Shown: positions 11,251-22,972 of the stretch, in pieces
Layout: each line of letters opens with the position of its first letter
Numbering within the stretch: position 1 is the first letter of the stretch
From: Plectrocnemia conspersa
Taxonomy: Eukaryota > Arthropoda > Insecta > Trichoptera > Polycentropodidae
Direction: 5' to 3'
Assembly (NCBI GenBank): GCA_009617715.1
Contig: VTFK01000092.1
Span: forward strand, 1,922,001 to 1,986,000
Length of the DNA stretch: 64,000 nt
The notes under the pieces: generated by a model
What the model was told of the DNA's origin: nothing
The model's input: the letters and a program-made list of their open reading frames with translations, nothing else
The model's database searches: none
Translations under genes and position numbers: made by a program

Positions 11251-13780
11251 ATTAAATTAAGTTTTTGAATTTTAAAAGCTTTATTAAAAAAAATATATTT
11301 AATTCAAATTTATAAAAAAAAAAAAATTTAAATCAAGTGACTTTTAATTACTTTCAATTAAACATAATTTTCTTGATTAAAATTAAAAAATATCATTACC
11401 TTTATAAATTTTATTAGAAAAACGTAAAAAGCATTTAGATTAATAATTGCATCATAGAATACTTTTTATGATTTTCATCAAGATAAATTATTTCATATAA
11501 TTTTAACGTTGAAAACTTTATATGTTATGTGCAAAGAAAAACTTTTTTTTAAAAATCTATTATCTCACTTCTAACTTTAAAGCAGTTTTTTAATATTATC
11601 TTATTATTAGAGTACAATCTATTAAATAACTATGAACATAGCATAATAACTACTTAATTCACGATTTATTATAAATCAAAAAAATATTGCTAGTAAAACT
11701 AATAATTTATTACATACATAAGTATTTTTTAGTTAAAACGAACCACTTAAGAGCGTCATAAATATTTTGACTAAAAAATATATTAACAATAAAAAAACTT
11801 TACACAAACAGACAGACGACTGCGAGTTCGCATTCTGCAAATTAATCGTATAAACAAATCTCATGTGCGCATATCGTGTGTTTGTTATAAAAAAACTTTG
11901 TTCAAATACCACGCCTGGTTAATCTCGAGGAAAAAGTAATTAGCATAAGCACCAACTGGTTGTTTGAGAGTCTACGAACTCTGAAAAACCATGATACGTG
12001 CGAATTTGACAAAAAGCTTACCATAACAATAACACGACAGAATAAAAAAAAGCAACCCTCTTTTTATGATATTTATTTATTTATTCCTTTTAGTGGGTTT
12101 CTCTGTGTCAACATAAGGCGGCCAATAATTACCCTTCGTCTTTCATCGTAAGATATCGACACGCAAAAAATAAATATGGGGATGATACAGGGTGGCACGA
12201 GGGTTGTGTGATTTTGTGTAATTTGTTCCGTAACGTTTTTACCATTCCTATTGAGCCATGACCTAATGCGACACAATTTAATATATAAAATCTATATATG
12301 TCCATTATGTTTAAGCTAACAAAAAATATAAAGTAAAGAAAGGTCTTCTATATAATTTGTAAAGAACTAATGTTGCATTTAAAAGTAGCCCAATAAACAA
12401 ATCTAAGCAAGTTTAAAGCACCCAATATAAAAATTAATATGTGCCTTAAAATAACATAATAAAATATTAATATATTTACCATAATTGAGCAAATAATAAA
12501 AACGAAATCGAAAGTTTTCACCGGTTTTATGACCATTCAATAATTTTAATTTATAACAATAAATATATAGTATCCTAAATTTTATTACATTTCCACGATC
12601 GTAACACATTTTATCGTCTATTCTATACACTACCTATTCATTTTTAACTAATAACTGTCTGCGAAACTGGCGAAAGTATAAATTTCACTCGCAAAATAAG
12701 CAATAAAGAGACATATAATGAAAAAATACTGCATACAGAAGCTTTTCATTGTCAGCTTCTGAGAATTTACCACATGTTATTTTTTACAGTTCTCCGTAAT
12801 TACATAAACAAAAAATTATTCATCTCTATACACAGAGGAGGAACAATTTCGTCATATGGCTGGTGTTTTATTTTTCAGAGCAATACAACAAAGATCTGCC
12901 AAATAATAGCAAGCTTCATAATTTGAACAATTCTCACGTTTCTATATATACGCCCTCGCAAAAATGCTCTGAATTAATATCAAAATTTACCCCCGAGGGC
13001 GTGGGTTTTAAGGGATGAATTTATTAAGAGAGGCGAAAATAAATCGCAACTTTAGGCATAAATATAAAATATACGATAAACAATATACGTTCTAAATTTA
13101 CATAAATCGATAAGAAAAAAGTTTGAATTATATAATAATTTAAGAATCACGCCGTTTTTTTATTTTTTGCTTAAAAATTCATAGATGTTTACCAATGAAG
13201 GTATTTTCTCATTTAAACGGTCTATTTGTTTGCATTATATAATATATTGCATAACTTAATACTACCTATTTCATTTTTTTATTAAGGAACGAACATTTTA
13301 ACTGAGACTTGAAAAGTTAAATTAAATTTCGCGTTATTGTATCAAAAACCAAACTTTATATGGAAGCTAAATAAATTATTTTAAAATAAATATATTACGA
13401 TTAAGTCATATATCCTTTCATAAAAATATCGTAGACTATTCCTAATGAAATATAGTTTATCCAAATAATATGACTTTACTTATTAACATTGAGCAGAAGA
13501 CATTTTATACTATGTATACTATTATATATTGTTAAGAAATAAATACAAAATATAATATATCTATCTATTATCGCAATAAGAAAATAATTCTGAACTACGT
13601 TTGTCAGTATTCTCAAGCTCTTCATGAACAATAAATAATATAAATGATAATCTGATGTAATAGAACCAGTTTAATTTTAAATTAAATAAACATAATATAC
13701 AAATGCAAATCTAGTAACCCTTTTATAACCGAAAGGTGTCATATTACGCCCAATTGAATTCACAGGCCGTCAGTTTCGTA
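11250..13780. other. AT-rich intergenic DNA, no gene seen
   Basis: The short overlapping open frames on both strands between 11960 and 12630 do not resemble proteins. A small hairpin with CGCCCTCG / CGAGGGCG arms lies at about 12952-13011. Nothing else was recognised. Confidence 0.45.
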
Positions 13781-14450
13781 CCACTGCTTCAATCATAGGC
13801 GAAATGTGTTAAAAGACCGCGGGATACGTTGCTATTGTTGTCACCACAAAGACGAGTCAATTGTGCGTAATTTTTTTTCAGTTGCAGTGATATATGTATT
13901 ATGAAAAAATAAGAGCAAATGGTACGTGGGAATCGGAGGGTTTTATAGCGATTTAAACGCACCATCACAAAGCCTAAGTCGTTTTGATAGGTTAAAGAAT
14001 AAATGTATACTTTTCGATGTGCGCTTTGGAATAAAAATATTTGATTAATCCACATCCAGATACTTTCATGCTCATAAAAATTCAAATAATACCCACAGAT
14101 GTCGGATATCTAAGAGAGATATCAAAAGCCCACCAACAACCGACGTACAACATAGATATAAAATAGATTCCTCGGCGTACGGTCCACGCGCAAGAGTTAC
14201 CAATTGTCTGATGAATATGCAAACGTCTTCAGTGGCAGAACTATGACAAGAATAGATAGCAGAGCCAGAGGCAACGGAGAATTCCTGATGAAGAACAACC
14301 AGCGCAGGGTTGGTTGGTTTCGATGGAAAAAAAAATATGATGGATCGCTCCAGTTCGTGATCGTCCGGTGGAATAATTTACTGCTACTTGTTATTCGTTA
14401 TTATCGAGTGATATTAAATATGAATGACTTCATCAAGTAGGTATTCCAGA
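13780..14450. other. Moderately GC-enriched stretch, no recognised gene
   Basis: Base composition is higher than in the flanks. It contains a 78-codon frame at 14204-14440 (plus) and a 98-codon frame at 13789-14085 (minus). Neither translation matches a family I know, and neither shows domain-like composition. It could be a regulatory element or the remnant of an exon. Confidence 0.25.
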
Positions 14451-15359
14451 TTAAAAAAAATGCGATAAAATAGTAATTTTGAATATCTATCTACTGATAA
14501 AGGCTCGAGACTATCAGCCGGCTAAATATTTCATGAATAACAAATTAACTCATAATAAAGCTATCATAAATTCTGATTAAAGTATTTAGACTTGCAAATA
14601 TCTTCTGAAAAGTAATGAATATATCATGTACTTCGATTATTTCGAGCTTATTATGTAATTATATCTAAGCTTCATAAATACAAAATATGTTATGAAAGTA
14701 AAAGAAATTAATTTAATATATTATAAAAAAAACGGTTAAAATATATTTTAACTAACTAGAATATTCGAAATTCGAAAGCCAAAAAAATATCAACACAACA
14801 CATTAAGATAATAAGAAATTTCTAATGTTATCTACCACAACTTGCAACCCTTACATAATCATAGCCTTTTTTGTCTTCAAACTTCAGGTAGACGTAACTG
14901 GTGACATCAATCATTATCATAAATTCGTTTCCTACTCGCAATCCCACAATAATCTGAATTATTTATTCGTGTATAAATTATATCGATCGAGGAATAAAAA
15001 ATATGACTCAAGGACGGATTAACGACCCAAAGGGTTATACATTTTACCTGGATATGGACCGGTCGGGCTACTGAATTATAAATGCGTTAACCTTTTTTTT
15101 TAGAATTGTATCACGCGGACATATTCGTCATACGAGACCTGTAATATCAAAAACCACTATATCCATAAAAAGAAAAAGAGATCATAAGCAACAAGGCAAA
15201 GAAAGCTTTTTTTTAGAATAAAATATTTGGATTATTTTTTATATTCAATATTATGTAGATTCTGGTTAAATATTAAAGTTAATATTAATGCTAATTTACC
15301 AATAAGAATGATTCATCGTGATCGTAAAGCTTCAAAGTGATCGTAAATGCTGATCTTAC

Positions 15360-17210
15360 AATTTTAAATTACTAATTAAGATGAACATGAATTAATTTCC
15401 TGTTCATCTTATTACGAATGCATGAAGATAAGTAATTTATCAGTAACAAATTATTAGAACCATAAAGCGTTATATAAATAACAATATCAGATCAATTCTA
15501 GTTCTGTTTCTAATTATTTTTATAATTACTTTTTACCCTAATGTTTTTAAATTTTAATGAGTCATTTCTCATGAGCTAAATATAAGAGTATCATAAAATT
15601 TTAAGTAAAAATAAAATACATAAAAATATATCATTTTTAATTTTTTAGTATAAGTACTATAATGCAATTTTAATTGTGTTTTATGGTGAATTATATTTTA
15701 ATCACCTTCGAAATAGATTGATTCCATTCGAATTTCAAAAGAAATTTAACGATTTCATTTTTAAATTACTTTTAAAATATAGTACTAATAAAATATGAAG
15801 ATATTAGATAAGTAAGACTAAGGTAAATCATTTCTCAGTAACATATTATTAGAGCCATGAAATGTTCCATAAAATAAAAATATTTTAATAATTATTAATT
15901 AACTCTAACGTCTTTAAATTTTAACATTAGGGTAAAAATAAGATAAGTAATTTTTAGTTACTAAATATAAGTATCATAAAGTGTTGATTAAAAATAAAAT
16001 ACATGTAAATATCGAAATATCATCTAACTTAAAATATAAATTTATTGAAATAAGTCATACCGCAGTACCTAATTCTAATTGGGCTTATAATGATTTTATT
16101 TTTTAATTACTTTTAAAACAGATAGATATTGCTCTTATAATTTTAATTACATTAAAATTTTGAAGTATCATACTAAAGAATTTTTTTTAAGCTAAAGAAT
16201 TTAACGATTTAATTTGTAAATTAAAATACAATACTTTTAAATATAAGATTTCAGGGTAGCCTCAGTATCAAATTTTTAAAATCATATAAAATCAATTCAG
16301 AATCAGTTTATAATGTTTTTATTTTAATAATTACTATTTCACCCTAACGTCTTTAAATATTAACGTTACGGTAAAAATCAGGTAAGCCATTTTTTAGTTA
16401 GCGAATAATTACCATAAAATAAAAATAAATTTTAATTGTATTTATAATGATATTTTGAATCACTAAAGTCAAAATTTGAAATATGAAATTGTTAGAGAAA
16501 ATAGGGTAAGTTTGCTTGAAAGCAATTCAAATTGTGTTTATAGTGATTTTATTTTTTAATTACCTGATCTTATTATTTTAATTACATCAAATTTATAAAA
16601 TATCATACCATTGTATTAATTTTAAATTATAATATGAAGTAATTTGGGTAAAACTAAAGTAAATAATTACTCAGTAAGAAAATATTTTAACCATGAAGTA
16701 TTTGTTTTAATTAATATTTTAATTTTAAGGTTACGGTAGAAAAAAGCTTAATCATTTCCCATCATATTATCTAACAAATTATTTTAAATACGGTGTTGAA
16801 TAAATATAAAATGCCTAATAAGATCAAGCAATTATAATTCAGTTTTTAATGTTTTGAAAATATATAGACGTAATGTTAAGAATAAGGCAATTCTTAGCTA
16901 CCTAATCTAAGTACTTAAAAGTGTTTAATAAAAAATAAAATAGATAAAAATATCACTTTAAATTTATCATTTTAAAATATATTTTTTATATGAAGATTTT
17001 AATACAAAGTTAGAGTACAAAAGAGCTAAGTAATATTCTTAGAATTGATTGTAAGTACTATAAAATGAAAAATAAAGCAACTATAATCGTTTTTAGAGTG
17101 AATTATTAATTACCTAAAAAATACAATTTTGTGTTTTTAATTATTTTTTTAATATTTAACTGGAAAATATAATTTTGTTAGAGAACGAAGTAATCATTCA
17201 TTAATAACTA
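15360..17210 (+). repeat. Degenerate tandem array, period about 400 bp
   Basis: A set of blocks recurs in the same order at about 15420, 15840, 16290 and 16670. Shared steps are AAGTAATTTATCAGTAAC / AATCATTTCTCAGTAAC / AATAATTACTCAGTAAG, then TATTATTAGA(A/G)CCAT, then CCCTAATG / CTCTAACG / CCCTAACG with TTTTTAAATTTTAA-type sequence, then AAAAATAAAATACAT. The copies have drifted considerably and indels blur the borders. This looks like an old satellite-like duplication. Confidence 0.55.
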
Positions 17211-17265
17211 ATTACAAGCAATTTTCATCCTGTATGGGAAATCGAAATTAATAATTGTTATATAA

Positions 17266-17345
17266 CTATAATTCTGATCGATCACCACAGATTAGGTTTT
17301 TCTAGATTTTCTAATCTCACGGATGAATATAGTGATAATTAATAA
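17266..17345 (+). repeat. Small foldback element, copy 1
   Basis: The sequence ATTCTGATCGATCACCACAG, then ATTAGG...TCTAATC, then a reversed end (ATAGTGATAATTAAT), is partly self-complementary. It recurs at 34180-34256 and, more diverged, at 35470-35545. It is probably a short MITE or SINE tail. Confidence 0.5.
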
Positions 17346-17792
17346 AATAAATAAAAAGTAAAACTTCTAAATTACTTAATAAAAGTACGATATAGTGTGC
17401 AGTGAATATGTAATAGTTAATACCATAAAGTGTTTTATAATAATCAAAAAGCGACACTAATTTTTTTATAATAAAAATTAAAACAAAACGAAAGTTAGTC
17501 ATTTATCATTTTGACTTTCAAGTATAGCAGAGAATATTTCTGTATCTGATTCTCAATAGACAAAAATTTGGAGTAAATATTATATGTATTTATTATAGTT
17601 ATATATTTTTATAGTCATACTCTGATAACTCTGACATTTCCTTATAAATAAAAACAAGCAACGAAAAGTGATTAATATTGAATAGATTTGATTTATGTAT
17701 ACATGTGTAAATATGTAGTAATATTTTTGCTATTAATTCAATTCAACAAACCTTTACTCTAGAGTAAAATTAGTAAATTGAAAACGACTTAC

Positions 17793-17919
17793 CGGATAAT
17801 TTGGGATGACCGTCTAGAGAAGGAGACCTCTGGACGTTAGCCTTCCTGATCTCCGATATGACCCTCGGCTTCCTGTCGGCCAAATTCTGACCGATCTGAG
17901 TCGGATTGACGACCAGCAT
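17793..17919 (-). CDS. Probable first coding exon, unrecognised protein
   Basis: On the minus strand an ATG at 17919-17917 opens 42 codons plus one base, followed by a consensus splice donor (G|GTAAGT at 17793/17792). The peptide begins MLVVNPTQIGQNLADRKPRV and continues with ISEIRKANVQRSPSLDGHPK. It is hydrophilic, with no signal peptide or membrane segment. GC content is far above the flanks, and AT-rich DNA resumes at the donor. A CpG-rich region upstream (17920-18300) fits a promoter and 5' leader. I do not recognise the protein, and could not find the next exon in the AT-rich DNA below 17790. The exon call is good; identity is unknown. Confidence 0.65.
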
Positions 17920-18300
17920 CTTGACTATCGATTACAATCCAATATCACGATCAAAAGACGACACACTCCGCCAAAACCATCGTCGGTATTGGAAACGAAG
18001 TCACGTGGCTCATCTTTCACTTACCCTCCGGTATAAATAACACTTGCAACAATCACACAATAAATACACTTTGATTTTTGACACTTTGTTTATTACTTGA
18101 CTTTAGCTAGATTTTTAATAATCGAGAGCCACCGCTTGCTTATTTATTAGCTACACTTTTGATTTATCGAGTTCGTTTTGTTATTTAAATCGTTTCGTTT
18201 GTTATTGGTTCGTATGTCGAGTTTACGTAAGTCGGAGCGCGAACGTGCGCACGCCGCGCGTGCCGGAACGGCAATGGACTATGGTAAACAAATCTTTTCG
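17920..18300 (-). promoter_or_regulatory. Probable promoter and 5' leader of the 17.8-kb exon
   Basis: Upstream of the minus-strand exon, base composition stays high. It includes GCCACGTGAC (E-box, about 18000), a TATA-like TTATTTATACC at about 18035 and a CpG cluster at 18230-18270 (CGCACGCCGCGCGTGCCGG). Placement next to a coding start is the main argument. Confidence 0.4.
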
Positions 18301-18399
18301 ACTGGTATAACGAATTTTTCTAACATTGTCCTATTACTTAACTCGACTTTTTTGAATAGATAACGACTTTGTCTTGACGCTTGTTCGTGTCACAATACG

Positions 18400-19010
18400 T
18401 AAATAATCCCATGTTAATATATTGATAATTACTTCACATAAAAAAATCATGTGTGGAATTCTGATATTTATTAATTGTTAAACAAAAAATAAAAAGGGTA
18501 ATAATAACAGACAAATGCAGTTGTAAATTATCAAATGAATAAAATATCATAACCTTATAAATGAATTGATTATAAATTTATATATATATAATTTAATTTC
18601 AAATGTTCGATTGCTTCTGTTTTGAGATTTAATTAATACGTCAATTATCAGCGCATTTAAAAGTAGCCTTAATGCATTAATTTAATATCGGTGACCGCAC
18701 TTACATATGTATATACGTAAAACACATAAATATTATAATAATAACTAACTAACGTTCAAGATATTCACTAAAATCCGTCCAATCTATTATGATCCACGAT
18801 AATACTACTGTTGCTATTAACAACAATTAAACAGAAGAAAAATAAATTATTTTTACAAATATATTTGAATATAATTCAGTTAAGAATAGCTTGAAAATAA
18901 TATTGTTGTATCTTATTAAAACAGAATGCTTAAAACCTGTCCAGTCGGTTATGAGCCGTAAGAAAAATATCGTTGTATTTTATAAAGACAAACAAGTATA
19001 AAGAAATGTA
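18400..19010. other. AT-rich DNA leading into foldback elements
   Basis: No gene seen. A stretch at about 18955-19000 (AAAATATCGTTGTATTTTAT) recurs at about 19548, so the foldback repeat family may extend to both sides. Confidence 0.4.
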
Positions 19011-19204
19011 ATATATGGCTTTATCGTTAGATTTTCAATTTTTATCGCTAGTTATTTTTTATCCATTTAAGCTACGGTTGCCATCGCGATCTTACTTTTA
19101 AATTAATTTAAATGTAAGATCGCGATTGCATCCGTAGCCAAAATTGATAAAATATATATATAACTCGCGATAAAAATTTAAAATCTAATGATAAAGCTAT
19201 ATAT
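19011..19204. repeat. Long inverted repeat (hairpin), about 95-bp arms
   Basis: The arms pair around a centre at about 19108. Left landmarks GGCTTTATCGTTAGATTTT and GCTACGG...ATCGCGATCTTAC are mirrored by GTAAGATCGCGAT...CCGTAGC and AAAATCTAATGATAAAGCT. Only the right arm is present in the duplicate copy at 23834, so the duplication edge falls at the hairpin centre. Confidence 0.8.
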
Positions 19205-19663
19205 TGCATTTTTTATACATATAATAATATTTTATTTGGTTTTTTTATTATTTTTCCGACCGTTTCTTTTAACAGAGTCACTTCAAGGTCTATCCATTTC
19301 ATCATTATTCATAAGTAAAAAATACTTGACAACTTTACGTGTACGACACACAATAAGCCTCAAAGTGACTCTCTTAAATATTTGTTTTATTTAACAGAGT
19401 CACTTTGAGGCTTATTGGTACATTCAAAGTTGTCATTTCTTTTTCACTTATTAATAATAACGAAATGGATAGACCTCAAAGTGACTTTGTTAAAAGAAAC
19501 GGTGTTTTATAAAAACATAATGTTTAAAGTCTGAATATCGAAGAAAAATATCGTTATATTTTATTAAATCAGATAATATAGAATAATAATATTTGTAAAT
19601 ATATGTACATATATAACAGAGTGGGTCGAAAAAAAACAATTTTTCGAATATCAAATTATAATA
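19108..19663. repeat. Segmental duplication copy A, part 1
   Basis: Near-identical to 23834-24409, covering the right arm of the first hairpin and the whole second foldback. Differences are scattered substitutions and a few indels. After 19663 the copies diverge (1.35 kb of A-only sequence) and similarity resumes at 21012. Confidence 0.9.
19259..19503. mobile_element. Foldback element (long palindrome), copy A
   Basis: A 245-bp inverted repeat running from ACCGTTTCTTTTAACAGAG to CTTTGTTAAAAGAAACGGT. Each arm carries AGTCACTT...TCTATCCATTTC plus an inner pair around AACAGAGTCACTTTGAGG. It fits a foldback/MITE-type element, and its transcript would form a long hairpin. No flanking target duplication is obvious. 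The partner copy is at 23998-24249. Confidence 0.7.
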
Positions 19664-21011
19664 GGAAAATTATAAAAAGAATTAAGTCTTCATATTTGTA
19701 CTTATTGTATTCTATAAGTAAGATCCATTCAAAAGACTTAAAAGCACACAGTTGTCGGGTCCATAAGTATTCAAGAGATGTTTTATCAACATGTTGAAAT
19801 TCATAGGGAAACAATTATTGAATCCGACTTTTTATATTAATATTTTCCAACTGAATAAGGCACAGAATTTCTTCAAAAAAAATAATCGAACATACGCCAG
19901 ATTCGATATTTTAGAAATGGTTAATTTCCAAAATCGTTTATCAAAACAATTAGTGCATTATTTGGAAAATCTTTCTAAGAATTATCGCTTTCCATAATGC
20001 GCGGCTCTAAATGCACTTTATTAGTGTGCACTTTCTCTTACGCCTTCTATCCGTTATTCGTATGAGATTTTTCCGATATATTTTTTGCAATAAATTAAAC
20101 ACTATCATTTTGCATGTCGTGCTCGTTCAATCGCTTCCTTTACGTTGGCATTCAATATGAGAAACATAGTGTGCTTTTTCTATTCGATATCAACGACAAC
20201 TTGCTGAGTTAAAGACATAATGACTGTGTTATAACACGATATTATAAATACTAATATTGTAAGAATATAATTTTCACTTTTTTGTAACATGTAAAGCGAT
20301 AGTATTAGTGTAATTATTTTTATTAGATCGTATGCAATAAACTGCAACAGTTAAGTGTGTATGCTATGTTTGCATTAATTATTACAAAATTAAATACCGT
20401 TCGTGAAACATAAGTGGAAAATGATGTGAAAATAACAGTTCTTCATAAAATTACATAACAATCAAATATCAAGTGAGACTAAAAAATAAATGTGTGTGGT
20501 TCCGATTGATACGCAAGTCATTAAAGCTTAACAATTTAATTGTATGTTATATTATTTAAATACATACAGAAAAATATAATTATTTATAAGTGCAGCTTAG
20601 TGACAACGATAATTTAGAAGCATACGCGTTGTGGCGCTAGCCCTCTGGAGGTCGTACAAATAGTAGAAAGTATTTCGTGTAATACCTGCAATACCCGCTT
20701 TTGTTAACACTTCGCCAGCCATCCCTATCATAAAAAAAATGCTGGTTATTTCTTTGTTACATAACAGAATTACTGGGAATTGCTTGATTAGACATGCTTG
20801 AGATAAAGCAAATGTATTCCTTTTATATTGACATGCCGCGCATATCGTACAGAAATATTAGACGCATTGTCCATCACGAAAAATGTACGCATTAAAGGGT
20901 AGTTTTTTTGGTGCTCACAATAGTTTTAGCGGGACGGATGTGCAAGCTGATGATCCCGTGAAATCTTCAATTATTACGCAATTGTGGTATTGAGTGTTTT
21001 ATACCATGGCG
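19664..21011. other. Sequence present only in copy A of the duplication
   Basis: 1.35 kb that has no counterpart in copy B, which has 331 unrelated bases at the same place. Two overlapping open frames (19603-19797 and 19791-19997) have no recognised domain. No terminal repeats mark it as one insertion, so a deletion in B combined with an insertion in either copy is equally possible. Confidence 0.5.
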
Positions 21012-21801
21012 CAGTGCCATTTTTGCGTGCTTGATACCGGTGAACACCATAGCAGTTCAGATGTTAATACTGTTGTTTCAGTAAAATCAGCGAGGTTTCA
21101 GCAAGAAATGAAGATAGTTAACAAAGATTTCACAAAGCATTAGCATTTTATTATTTTTTGCGTGCTTATTATTTATATTTTCTTGAATCAATATATATGT
21201 GTGGTTATGATAGTCTTTGACTTGTGAAAATAAATAAATAATTATAAAATATGCAAAAATAATAAAAGTGACATCTATTGAACTATTAAAAAAAACTGTT
21301 TTTAATATGATAGTAAAAATCTATTTTTTCATTTTTTATTTCTTAAAAGGATCGAAAGATGCCAATAATATATTTTAATAAATAATTTTAATTCGTATTT
21401 TTAAAACAAACATTTTGCATATTTTTATTTATAAATACATACCTAAAAATAAAAAAAAAAACAATTGTATAAATTTTCGCCAAAAATATTTTATAAATTA
21501 AAAATATAAATATAGTTTTATCTCACAATTTTAAAATTTAAAAAAATACATTGTCTAATAACTAATAACGAAATAAAAAAACATGTATCGCGAAAATATT
21601 ACAGTAATATTCTTTACATCCACTTGCTATTATACTTATTACTTATTCATACTTTCAAATTGAAACATCAGCAACGTAAATATTACGCAAATTAGATCAA
21701 GTTTCTCGCTTGTTTGAAAACAGTGAAAACGTAAAAGTTCAAAAATATTGTACTACGGTCTGGCATACACTGCATAGTACAAATCGTTCACCCTGGCGCG
21801 T

Positions 21802-21870
21802 TGACGTAATTGTGACGTCATTCGCGACCCGTGACGTCATTCACAGCAGATAGTGTGTGTATGCGTGACG
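21802..21870. promoter_or_regulatory. Cluster of CRE-like sites, copy A
   Basis: Two perfect TGACGTCA palindromes (21813-21820 and 21832-21839) lie 19 bp apart, flanked by TTGACGTAAT (21801) and GCGTGACGAT (21865). TGACGTCA is the known CREB/ATF bZIP site. The cluster sits about 240 bp from the tRNA-Tyr gene, on its 3' side, so it more likely serves another transcript than the tRNA. It is kept in both copies. Confidence 0.5.
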
Positions 21871-22108
21871 ATCCTTTTTCAGCTGAAGGCACGTACACGC
21901 GACAACACAATTCGACTAAATTCCACAAAATTAATCGTTAAATTTTGTCCTTTATCGATATAGAATGTTTGTATATCTATAATACACCAGGCGAAATAAT
22001 TAATACGCCATTAAAATGTTATAATAAAATATAGCCAAAAATGTTTTTTATAAGTAAATATTAATAAGTAATATGTAATATACTTATAATTGAAAAATAA
22101 TAAAAAGT

Positions 22109-22196
22109 TCCTTCGAGCCGGATTTGAACCAGCGACCTATGGATGACTAACGTAAACCTCTACAGTCCACCGCTCTACCAACTGAGCTATCGAAGG
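22109..22196 (-). tRNA. tRNA-Tyr (GTA) with 15-nt intron, copy A
   Basis: The minus-strand gene folds as a standard tRNA. The acceptor stem CCTTCGA pairs with TCGAAGG, the discriminator base is A, the A box is TAGCTCAGTTGG and the B box GGTTCAAATCC. The anticodon is GTA, in the loop CTGTA. Eukaryotic tRNA-Tyr genes normally carry an intron one base after the anticodon, and here a 15-nt intron (AGGTTTACGTTAGTC) sits there. Removing it gives a 5-bp anticodon stem (GTGGA/TCCAT, one G-T). A T-run at 22103-22107 on the transcribed strand serves as the RNA polymerase III terminator. The gene appears functional. Its duplicate at 26328-26415 differs by one intron base. Confidence 0.97.
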
Positions 22197-22446
22197 TTGT
22201 GGGGAGGGATTGAAATTTTTGTATAAGAGTAGTAGCAAATTGTAATATGATTATTTTGTAAATATTATATTAAAATGTAAATTATTTTAATAAAAATGAC
22301 AAAAAAATACTCTTATCAACACAAAATTAAATTTTAATATAATTATCACATTTAATTAATATTAAACAATTTTTCGATTAAAAAAGTTAACAACTGAATA
22401 GAATTTTATATTTGTTATTATTTATGATGATTAAAATACATACTTA

Positions 22447-22970
22447 CGAAGTAATCTCTATAAATAGTTTAGTAAACATTTCCATTAGGGTAAGAAACAA
22501 AATATTACGTATACATACAAATAGGGTTCGATTAAAAAGGTAATTTTCCCTTACCTAGTGTCTTATTCTCGATTACCCGCATACCCGACCAAACATTCTA
22601 TATCTTTATTTTATTATTCTATAAGTTTTGTACTTATATTTTCTCATTGCTCCGAGTTGAGTAATTTTTAATCTCGCTTCCTTATCCTAGAGATTAACCC
22701 AATTTTCAATTGTAAAGTTCACGGCACGATGCCTGAAACAATTAATTTTATTTTTAAAATATTATAATTGTCATATCACAAATGCAATAAAAATAACCAT
22801 GTATTACGTCTGGGGGTAAGCTCTGAATTTCTTCACATTGCATCATTTTTTTGACATAATAATTGTACACATTGATAACGCCAGTATTGGCCTTTTGGCT
22901 TTTGAGTTTTTTTCAAGCTTACTCTGAAAGTCTATTATAAGTTTAATAAAATGTTGAGAACTGAAAATAT
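22447..22970. other. AT-rich spacer, no gene seen
   Basis: Lies between the end of duplication copy A and the HMG-box relic. No features recognised. Confidence 0.5.
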
Positions 22971-22972
22971 TA

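Larger units (their letters stand above)
21012..22446. repeat. Segmental duplication copy A, part 2 (contains tRNA-Tyr)
   Basis: Matches 24741-26664 throughout, apart from the 480-bp LTR insertion in that copy and small differences. From GTGCTTGATACCGGTGAACA through the CRE-like sites and the tRNA gene to the AT-rich end near 22446, the order is the same. Without the LTR the two copies have nearly equal length (about 1.44 kb). Confidence 0.92.

Noticed and set aside
12185..12260. ATACAGGGTGGCACGAGGGT, resembling a Tc1/mariner end
   Set aside because: No inverted partner was found nearby and there is no transposase remnant.
19603..19997. Two overlapping short frames, possibly a transposase relic
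   Set aside because: The wording FQNRLSKQLVHYLENLSK faintly recalls ZBED/hAT-derived proteins, but no second motif or terminal repeat supports it.
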